From the NCBI GenBank assembly GCA_001910725.1, contig MJGA01000112.1, positions 1-28,303 of the forward strand: a DNA stretch of 28,303 bases, written 5' to 3'. A program made the position numbers and the translations under genes. The notes under the pieces were generated by a model. The model was not told where the DNA came from. It saw only the letters and a list, made by a program, of their open reading frames with translations, and did no database searches. Position 1 is the first letter of the stretch. Every line of letters starts with the position of its first letter. This document shows, one piece after another, positions 1 through 7,797 of this stretch. This stretch comes from Phanerodontia chrysosporium (lineage: Eukaryota > Basidiomycota > Agaricomycetes > Polyporales > Phanerochaetaceae).

Positions 1-49
1 TTGCCTTCTGAGTAGTTAGCTTCTGCTTTGATGTACCGTCTTGAGACTA

Positions 50-314
50 CTAACCGTGCTCGTCGCGATATGGGAAGCTGTCAGAAAGGCCATATTTGGG
101 CAACGCACTGCACACAGTATTGGGGTCAAGAATCTTGAAGACTGAGTCGACAACCTCCTGGAGAGACTGATGCGTAAAGGTACATGTGCTTCGAAGTCCT
201 TTGGAGTGGGCGATGGTTTGGTCGATTAAGGGGAGCTTTGACAACTCGAGCCGAGGAACCGATACCGGTGTAACCCCAAGGTGACCGGGAGCGCTGATGA
301 TAGAGGTCAAGCGG
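50..314 (-). CDS. Possible extra 3' exon of the transposase-like gene
   Basis: A reading frame stays open from 409 down to 50 just beyond the stop of the transposase-like gene, with a protein-like composition ending in Y-R-D-E-H-G. It can be joined by an alternative 77-nt intron at 315-391 (donor GTACGC, acceptor CGCCAG) that removes the stop at 370. The joined protein would be 1288 residues, and the total length remains a whole number of codons. The exon could equally be chance open sequence. I do not recognise a domain in it. Confidence 0.3.
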
Positions 315-369
315 CTGGCGCAAGAGGCAAGGGTATCCGCTGTAGGTGTGTCACCCTTCTTGACAGCGT

Positions 370-3300
370 TCAAGGGAGAAACTGAGCGTACTCTCCGGAC
401 CAGAACCATGACCGTGAAGAGAGGGTTTCAGCAGAGGAAGCGCCACCGCCGCGAGCGCCTACAGGCGCTGCAGCCATGTCTATCTCCGCCAACTCTCTCA
501 TCCGCAACACCTGCCCAATGACCACCACCTTTGCCTCGAGATTACCCAAGTCTGTGACTGGTACTGACAGTACCCGATCTCCTTGCTTCTCGATGGCTGT
601 AACTTGAAGAACCGCCGTTGCAATGGTGTCACCTGTGCGCACTGGGACCAGGACATGATCTTGAAGACACAGGCTCTCGGTCGTTTCCCCCCTCCGTAGG
701 TCTGTTCTAATCTCCATTGGTTGGGGCTTTTGGCGAAATCTGACCCGTAGAACTCGGTCTAGAGGAATTTTGTCGGCCCCTGGAACGAACAATTGCCGCA
801 CAAGACTTGCAACGTAGACCTTCTTGGTCTTCGTACAGTCTTCATCAAGTGGTACGTCGATCATTGCAGCTAACGAATGTGAGGGTGGCAGCTCATCTCC
901 ATTGTTGTCTAGCTCCAGTTCAACGCGATCCCGAAAGGTTTCTTCTGCGCCTGCTTGAACGTCGTCCGCGGCCGAGCTGTTGACGCCTATATTGATGTCT
1001 GGGGCACAGTTCTCTAGTGAGTGATCTTCCCCCGTTACACTTGGCAGGAGCTGATCTTCGGGGGGCAGTGAGCGATCAACCCCGAGGTCCGATGATACAC
1101 CAGGGTATTTCGCATTGCCCCGTGGACACATAAAGTCAACTCCTGCAACGTTCAAGGCAGCCCCGAAGTCGAAACAAATTCCGGCCTGTCGCAGGATCTC
1201 TGTTGCCTGCAGGAGTCCTCCGTGCCATGTCGCCGTCAGATCAACGTTCCGCACAAGCAAGTCGCCGGTGAAATAGGCAGGATTGACATGATCGTCACCG
1301 CGGCCAGTCCACGACAGTCGCCTTGGGCCCCGATACCACTCTGGATGCCGCTCGTAAATCAGCGCATCATCCGCGTATCTTGCAAGCCTTTGACACAGTT
1401 GGACGACGTCGCAGTTGCAGTCATGAGATTGCGTTCGGACATCGGAGAAGGCGTTCTCGAGGCGATCATCACCAAGCTGGTGGATATAGAATGGCTCATC
1501 ATTGTCGAGCAGCTTCTGTTGGGCGACGCAGGTAAAGCATGCTTTGACCATGGCTTGAAGATCGACATAGAGCTGACCCGACATGGATTTAGATGCATGA
1601 TTGAGCCGATATAGAGCGAAGAGAAGATGTGCGAATGTGGCGAGATCCTCGAGCTGCTTTGACAGGCTAAGCTCGCGGTCCAGGAATGCTGATAATAGCA
1701 GCTCCCAGAGGTCTCCGAAGAGGGAAATTGCCCGGTGCGTTGCTTGTTCAGCGGGACTTTCGGGTACCGTAGTTGACTTCAAATCAATGATTCCTCGTAG
1801 GAGCTCAATGGTCTTTGGCACATTCTGGTGGTCGGCAGGGTCCAGCAAACGTTCTGCATCGTCCAACTTTACGTGGGCATGCTTCACGAGGAAATCTGTT
1901 AGGAGTCCCCGATTCACTGCCGTGCTGTCGACAAGGGACCCTTCAGTACTACGTGTATGTGTTGCAGCACCTGGTACTTGCAATAAGACACTGATAAGAT
2001 GTAGACGCAAGCTGCTTACGCTTAAAGAGGTGCTTCGGGTCGGGGCAATGAACCACCCCTCTTGGGCCGCACTGCTGGTTCAAGCCCTGCAATGGTGCGA
2101 GCAGCTCTCCGAGGGCGTTCTTGCACTGGTTAAACGTGGTGGTCATTAGCTTCATAAAGCAAGCTCCTCGGAAGGTCGCCGCGCCATCACAAGCAAACGT
2201 CCAAATGTCTCCGTGAGTGTTTCCCGGTCCCTGGTCGGTATGCCACCACGCTTCCAAGAGATTCTCTAGTATCTCAGCGAAATCTGCCGCTGTCTCTGCC
2301 TTGCATGATGCCGACACCATCACTGTGAGGACACGGTAGTTCGTCTTGCGATAGGGGGCGATACCTGCGACAGTTGCGACACTGCCGTAGTGCGCTGATG
2401 GTGAGGATCCATGCAGTGCTTTCTGAAGTCGCAGAATATTGCTGAGACTTGTCAAGCTAACGTCGGTGCTTTCTAGGTGCTCACGGCAGCCGCCATAGCC
2501 CTTCCTCGCTGCGTCAACGTATGTCATTGCTGGGCGTATCGCCACATCATCCGCCATGATAGAGAAGCCGCATCGCTTCGGAGGAGGGCCCTTTTCATCC
2601 GGGAAGACTGTCCGTAAGTTTTCTACCATCTCGGCACGTGTAGGGCGTCCTGCTGATGGAAGCAGAATTGGTGTAGACCCGCTTGCTTGAGCAGTAGATG
2701 GTACAGGAATACCGAAGGCTTTCGAGGCGATCCAGAGCGCTTTGTGTCCCCCAACATGTCGAATCAAACGTGCTAGGTCGTAGTCGTGCTCGGTAAAGCC
2801 CTTCGCTTGATACAGATCCTTTGCCGCATCCAAGACTTGATTTAGAATCTCGCGTACACCCTTTCCAGCCCTCAGAGCCGTATCAAGAAGCGTATCGACA
2901 CGCTTTATGTTGTTGTCGGCCAGGGCGTCCAGAAGATCCTTATGTGCGGCTATCGTGGAATCCCTTCGCTCAACCTTCGCATGCTCATTGCGCAACTGGT
3001 ACGAGATATTAGCCATCTTTCTGCTTTAGATAGCAAATACTGACGTACTTCTTTGCTCATTCTCGCAATGATCTCCCCCCGTCTTCGTAACTCGTGCATG
3101 CACTGATCAAGGCTCCGATACTCATGTTCCGTATGTGCAAGTGCAGGTTTCATAGCCCGTTCTTCTAATTTCTTGAACTTGCGGGAGATGGGGATTCCGT
3201 GGCATGCAGTGCAAGGTACACCAGGCCTTTCGGTAATGCCATGACAGCTTGCTGACTGGACCCACAGCTCCGTTCCCTTGTTCCGTACCTCCACGTAGAA

Positions 3301-4095
3301 TCCAAGATCATGCCGACTTGAGTCCACCAATGCGAAGGGAAAAGTGGAATAAATTGGTCCTGCGGTCCATAGTGCGCGTGCTCCTTTGCACGTCTCAGGG
3401 TCACCCACGAGAGCAGGCTCGGAGGTGGCTCGGAGGTAATCTGATTGCTGTTGCATGTTGGGTACGCCACGGACACTAGGCTGAGAGACTGAGCGGCGGT
3501 GTTGAGCAAACTGACTGCGGTTTCCGAAAAGGGTCTGTCGTTGTTCATCTGCTGCCCTAACTTCTGCATGTTTCTGACGTAGCTTCTGCCGTTTTGCGCA
3601 GGCTGCACTTGCCCGGTGCTTCAGCATATGGTAGCGTCCCTTCTCCGTGACCATGACCCCTTTGCCGCAAGCTTCGCACCTCTCCTCTTTCCATACAGGC
3701 ATCTTCAATTGCCCATGAGCTGTAGTGCTTGTACCACTGGGAGACAAGACAGGTGAGGCTATGCTCTCGTTGCTGGGAGGAGGAGATGCGCTGATCCATG
3801 ACTCTGCTGGTAGTATTGTGTGCGAGGCCAAGGTGCCGATGTCATTATGTGAATGTAGTTCCTCACTATCGTCGCAGGGTTGAGGAGATGGAACGTGAGT
3901 GTCATTATATTCAGGAATATTCAGTGGTCGTATAAATGGTGTTGATAGCGTCGTGTCCGGAAGATTGTACCATGCCGTAGGGTGTGGCGGGGGCGTCGTC
4001 AAGAAATTAGAGAAGAGCGTACTAAACGGAGGAAGTGTCGGCCGTGTATGTGCTGGAGTGAATGGCGTTATGGAAGAAGGAACGTAGCCATTCAT
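370..4095 (-). CDS. P-element/THAP9-like DDE transposase, N-terminal zinc finger
   Basis: Three exons (4095-3049, 2995-2020, 1970-370) join into a 1207-residue protein; the 53-nt and 49-nt introns have GTACGT and GTAAGC donors and CCAG acceptors, and the frame closes exactly. Residues 140-166 hold C-x2-C-x12-H-x3-H plus a following Cys, a C2H2-like finger in place of a THAP domain. A charged helical region near 320-400 precedes an RNase-H-like core: MADDVAI (D498/D499), CDG (D619), DPKHLFKR (668) and GDDRLENAF (E846). These match the DE-A-I, second Asp, D-x2-HL-K and QDxLE-x2-F signatures of P-element/THAP9 transposases, and the D619-to-E846 spacing (227) resembles the P element. It would cut and paste DNA in the nucleus. 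All three catalytic acids are present and no stop interrupts the exons, so it may be active or domesticated. A KDZ-type assignment is less likely. The C-terminal end is uncertain (see 50-314). Confidence 0.72.
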
Positions 4096-4164
4096 TCCTG
4101 CCCAGCTCTATGCCACCAGGGCAATCGTCGCGCGTGCACGACCTTGAAAGCAGTCGAACCGGAT

Positions 4165-4200
4165 GCGTCTCGAGACGCGACTACGCTCACGCAAGCGTGA
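4165..4200. promoter_or_regulatory. Two adjacent perfect palindromes upstream of the transposase gene
   Basis: GCGTCTCGAGACGC (4165-4178) is a perfect 14-bp palindrome, and TCACGCAAGCGTGA (4187-4200) has perfect 6-bp arms around AA. They lie about 70-105 bp upstream of the transposase ATG at 4095. Such sites could bind a dimeric protein in the promoter or belong to the terminal region of an element. No second copy was found on the other side of the gene within the window. Confidence 0.4.
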
Positions 4201-4420
4201 TTTGTCACCCTCGCCCTGCAATTTCGCGCAAGCGCTCTGCACTTTCATGACATTCTGCACCCGAGCACTAAACACCACTTATACACATATGCTAAAGCGC
4301 AAAAATATTACTATGCTTCTGCCTTAACCTGTTTTTTAACCTTCTTTACGATATACGACACAATCTGAGCGTAGATGACACGAACTGCTTGAGAGCAAGA
4401 CCCCGGAGACTATAACGCGG

Positions 4421-4435
4421 CCAACCGCCGGTTGG
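4421..4435. repeat. Short inverted repeat (hairpin)
   Basis: CCAACC and GGTTGG arms flank a 3-nt loop GCC, a perfect 6-bp stem inside the GC-rich spacer. Confidence 0.5.
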
Positions 4436-4482
4436 TGAGCCCCGTGAATTAAGGTTCCTGGCTACCCGTGGATGCCCGCGGG

Positions 4483-4574
4483 GCTCAGCTCGCCAGCGCC
4501 AACCGGGGCCAGCCCAGCCCGGCAAGCTCGGCTTGTCTCCCCGCGAGCTGGCGAGCTGGCGAGCCGAGCTGAGC
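4483..4574. repeat. Long imperfect inverted repeat with internal 8-mer tandem copies
   Basis: The left arm GCTCAGCTCGCCAGC (4483-4497) is complementary to the right arm at 4547-4574, which contains GCTGGCGA tandem copies followed by GCCGAGCTGAGC. A small internal hairpin CAAGC-TCG-GCTTG sits in the loop. The whole could fold as a nested cruciform or an RNA stem-loop. Function unknown. Confidence 0.5.
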
Positions 4575-4782
4575 TTGATGAATTGAGCACCCCCCATGGC
4601 GCGCCAGTGCGCATGCGCCGCCGCCCGCCAGGGCCAATCGGTTCCCCGCAAGCGAAGCGAGCGTGAAGCTGCGGAGAGCCAGGGGATGATTTTGGCATAT
4701 CCTCCTCCTGTGTCTTCCCTTTCTCTCCCCCATTTGCCCTGGTCAACACTGGGCGACAGCCTGGGCAACTTGAAGGTGCCGC

Positions 4783-4797
4783 GCCGCCTCCGGCGGC
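4783..4797. repeat. GC hairpin
   Basis: GCCGCC and GGCGGC arms enclose a 3-nt TCC loop. It is one of several hairpins in the same GC-rich block. Confidence 0.45.
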
Positions 4798-5021
4798 ACA
4801 ACCCTCGCCATGACAATTGTCAGCGGGCCCGATCTCTGTTTCAATGTATTGTGCTTGTCACTCATAGCAATTCCCAAACTCGAAGTATCCATTCCTCAAG
4901 CAACTAAAGAGTGTACGGATCCCCGGGACTCAGTCCGGAATCTGAACGGCAAGGGTATCAAACCCTCCTCTAAGAACGTCCTCATCATCACGCTCGTACA
5001 ACGCCGAGACGATCACCTGCC

Positions 5022-5081
5022 CTAGCAGAAAGAGTGAGTTAGTTATCGCCAAACATGGTTCGCGAGTGTCGGGGTACGCAC
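5022..5081 (-). other. Probable 3'-UTR intron of the peptide-precursor gene
   Basis: Reading the minus strand, one base after the TGA stop comes GTGCGT, followed by a consensus branch region (AACTAACTCAC), a pyrimidine run and CTGCTAG. This gives a 60-nt intron just outside the coding sequence. The signals are as good as those of the coding introns in the window. Confidence 0.5.
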
Positions 5082-5082
5082 C

Positions 5083-5828
5083 TCAGTAGTACTCGATAAC
5101 TCCGTCCACTGATCGTGTTGCGATCTCGGAAGGGATCAAGTTAATGTCTCGCCGAGAGTTCTGCTCCGCGGCGTAGAGCTTGAGTACACCGTCGGGGGCC
5201 ATGGTGGCAGCTTCAGCAGGGATTGTGTTCACGTCCAGGTCGTCACGCTTGGCATTCTGACCATTGGCATAGAGCTTGAGAACACCGTCAGGGGCCATTG
5301 TGGCAGCTTCTGCAGGAATGCTGTTAACATCCAAGTCGCGCCTCGTATTCTGAGTGCCGTAGAGCTTGATCACGCCTTCTGGGGATGTCGTCGGAGCCTC
5401 AGCGGGAATGTCGTTGAGTTCCAAGTCTCGCTTTGTGTTCTCATCGGCACTATAGAGCTTCAGCACGCCGTCAGGGGCCATCGTAGCCGCTTCCGCTGGA
5501 ATATCGTTGACGTCCAAGTCGCGCTTATCGTTCCCGGCGACACCGTATAGCTTGAGTACGCCCTCCGGAGACGTCGTGGGAGCTTCCGCGGGGATGTCGT
5601 TCACTTCAAGATCGCGCTTTGCATATGCCTGGATGATGTCGAAGGAAGCAGGCTCGCGCTGCTCAAGCGCTTGGTGTGCAACAGCGCGCTGTAGTGAGGC
5701 GTTAGGATCGGACTGCTCGAAAGGATTGTATGACTAACTCGGAGAGGCATGGGCATGGGAACAGCCATAACTCCACCGGCGGCGAAAGTACAGAAAGCGG
5801 CAACGACGAACTTGCGGGCGAAGAACAT
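5083..5828 (-). CDS. Secreted Kex2-processed repeat-peptide precursor
   Basis: Two exons (5828-5739, 5688-5083) join across a 50-nt intron (GTTAGT donor, CCTAAC branch site, CTACAG acceptor) into 231 residues. Residues 1-22 form a signal peptide (short basic start, hydrophobic core, MAVP after it). A spacer rich in A, Q and E ends in KR at 54-55. Six repeats follow, starting at residues 56, 87, 118, 148, 179 and 211. The first five carry N-x-I-P-A-E-A and P-(D/E)-G-V-(L/I)-K-L-Y and each ends in KR or RR, the Kex2 cleavage signal; the sixth is diverged and ends in EYY at the stop. Processing in the late Golgi would release five 28-30-residue acidic peptides and one 21-mer. This matches the general class of fungal kexin-processed repeat peptides (for example Ustilago Rep1), but I do not recognise the family. 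No Cys or CaaX is present in the mature peptides, so a lipopeptide pheromone is unlikely. Confidence 0.85.
5086..5613 (-). repeat. Six coding repeats of the peptide precursor
   Basis: The tandem units are about 90-96 nt each at the DNA level. Five are closely similar and alternate between two versions: A (PTTSPEG core) and B (ATMAPDG core), in the order A-B-A-B-B. The sixth is diverged and lacks the AEA and KLY motifs. Variable residues concentrate just before the dibasic site. Confidence 0.85.
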
Positions 5829-6714
5829 ATTCGAGGGGCAGACAGGTGGGCGGTTTTTGATAATGGAAGGGCTCTCAGAGCGACCGAGGAGATAGCTGTC
5901 GGTTCAACCGTTCAAAAGGAGGTCGCGCAGCGGCCTAGGAAGAAGACGAAGAAGCTGAGAGCAGTGAGCGAACATATACAGCTGCACGCATCGTTGGGAC
6001 ACTCACGAAGGTCGAGGGAGGGAAAGGGCTTGAGACAAACCACACGTTGCGCGCGCGGTATATGTAGCGAAAATGAAAAATTGAGGACATGATTGGTCAG
6101 TAACCATGGCAGTTGGTTGCCATGCATACATCAGAGCACTCGAGAAGTCGGGGTACCTGGCCGGCGCTTCCCGCCACAAAGCCGTCGCTCCAATACTCTC
6201 GGGCGTGGGTGAAGCCCTCCGCTTGCTCTTGATAACTCCCTCTAGGCTGACGTCCCGACCACTGCCGACTCATTGTCGAGGCCTGCGGAAGGTAAGCTCC
6301 GCCGCGGCCTCGAAATAGAACTATCCGTCGGTGCCTGACTGTTGCAGTTGCTTTGAAAGATATGAAGTGAACACAGCCAGCTGCGACCAACTGCATCAGA
6401 CTCCCAACGTAGGACGCTTGTTACCATGGAAGGCGCCAGCAGCCGACGTCAATGGCGCTCCTGGTGTCTGTAGCCAGCTGATTTGACTGATATAAGATAA
6501 TTCCAGCTCTCGTTCGAATGCTGGGCGCGTCGTGGTACCGTGTACGACCCCAAACATACGAATTGAGCCGAAAAGATCAGGCTTCCACCACTGGCTCGAG
6601 GATTTGGAAGGCTACTATGGTGATGTGGATAAAGAAGATTGGCTCAGTATTCTCAGAAAATGTTGTACAACGATTAATCTGTTTTCCGGACCTCCGACGC
6701 TGCAAAGTTACTGC
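5829..6714. other. Intergenic region: promoter of the peptide precursor, 3' flank of nudC
   Basis: No convincing gene was found. On the minus strand a TATA-like TGTATATG (about 5973-5980) lies roughly 145-150 bp upstream of the precursor ATG. A CCAAT-type ATTGG occurs near 6092-6096, and an inverted repeat CATGGCA/TGCCATG (6105-6124, 6-nt spacer) lies next to it. The remaining short open frames show no domain features. Confidence 0.45.
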
Positions 6715-7606
6715 TTATGAAATCTTCGCGTTCGAGAAGTCGAGCTCAGGATGCGCCTCTTGGAACTTCTTGATGGCCTGAGGGAACGTGACATTGCGAG
6801 AAGCGTAAACAGAGAACGAAATCACATACCTCCATTTTCTTGATTTCATCCGATGTAGGCTTGCCCATTTGCTGCGCAACTGTGAGCAAACACGGGACCC
6901 AAAGCGAATCGCACACTAACCTTCTGCTGATTATCGAACTGTGAACTCCGGTCAGCTATCTACAAACGCAATCAAGACGATGCACACACCATCATCTTCT
7001 CGACCATAGCCCTATATCAAGCAACTAAGCACAGCTCGTCCGATACCGATGTTCAAAAGATTCTCACCGTGTCTCGCCATCGAGATCGCTGAGCCTGCTG
7101 TCTTCAGGAACGATCTTCTTCGTGTCGATCTTCGGGTGGTGTGTGAGCACATTCTCCCACCACTGTTGCTGGTTCAGCTTCTCAAGATGAACCAAGACCG
7201 TCTGCTGATCCTCTGTAGGTACTACGTCAGCTCAAGGAAAGTATGAGCTATGGCAGCGCTGACCGAGTGTCCAGGTGCTATCTTCCACTTTGATCTCCTT
7301 GCAAAGCTCGCCCGCCATGATGGGCTCCTGGCCTTTCAGGCCCACGCTAAGCTTCTTCTTCTGAATCACTACATCTAGTTGTTTAGAGCGTGTGCCCTTA
7401 GGTACAGGAATCTCTATATCGACGTCGGCCAACTGCTGCTTCCAAGTGTAAGGCAGCGCTGTATCGCATGAGCGTGTTGTACTTTTCTATGTATATATGT
7501 CAAACCTACCTGCCTGCTCCGCTGCCTCGCGCTCGCGATCGGCCTTGTCGCGGGCCTCCCTCTCCTCCTTGCTGAGACTGTCGTAGTCGTCGCCGGTGGT
7601 CGACAT
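6715..7606 (-). CDS. nudC: Nuclear movement protein NudC (CS-domain cochaperone)
   Basis: Seven exons (7606-7510, 7458-7264, 7212-7068, 7011-6990, 6938-6921, 6871-6830, 6777-6715) give 193 residues, the usual short fungal NudC length. The N-terminus is charged and helical. The CS domain starts at LPYTWKQQ (34-41) and contains [18 protein letters not shown] and [11 protein letters not shown]. The tail has [18 protein letters not shown] and ends KIS. NudC works with the dynein/LIS1 pathway in nuclear migration and as an Hsp90-linked cochaperone in the cytoplasm. Two tiny exons of 22 and 18 nt encode AMVEKMM-FDNQQK. All introns are 49-56 nt with GT-AG ends. It is divergently transcribed from the SUMO ligase gene, with a 191-bp spacer. 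Confidence 0.95.
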
Positions 7607-7797
7607 AGCAGGTTAAGGTCAAGTACGTATTCGGTCGGAGCACGTGATACGCTCTTACTTGGTCTCGAATTTCCCACGTTTCCTGGTAAGCAGGAAGAGA
7701 CCGTCCTCGACGAACTCTCATCCCAGCTCCCACTCGCGGCGGGTAGACTTTACGCTCGACACCCTTCTGGCTGCGCAACGCTTGAGGCTGGCTGAAG
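7607..7797. promoter_or_regulatory. Shared divergent promoter of nudC and the SUMO ligase
   Basis: The 191 bp lie between two head-to-head ATG codons. The spacer contains a palindromic E-box CACGTG at 7641-7646, a typical bHLH (Cbf1-type) site. No clear TATA box was seen. Confidence 0.5.

Larger units (their letters stand above)
4096..5021. other. Gene-free GC-rich spacer with many inverted repeats
   Basis: No convincing gene was found. Just upstream of the transposase start are two perfect palindromes (4165-4178 and 4187-4200). Positions 4250-4360 are AT-rich. Positions 4400-4810 are strongly GC-rich with several hairpins, listed separately. Frames stay open in several registers here, which is expected from GC richness alone, and none shows a recognisable domain. 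The right end probably carries the 3' untranslated part of the peptide-precursor gene on the minus strand. Confidence 0.6.

Noticed and set aside
4346..4907. Several overlapping open frames on both strands in the GC-rich spacer
   Set aside because: Composition is that of GC-rich hairpin DNA (runs of R, P, A, G), no splice signals or domains, and frames are open in several registers at once.
4917..4927. GGATCCCCGGG, resembling a cloning-vector polylinker (BamHI-SmaI)
   Set aside because: Only 11 bp match and the flanks are not vector sequence; chance in GC-rich DNA.
5083..5828. Dikaritin-type RiPP (ustiloxin-like) cluster around the repeat precursor
   Set aside because: The precursor layout is similar, but no UstY/DUF3328, tyrosinase, methyltransferase or transporter gene lies beside it in the window.
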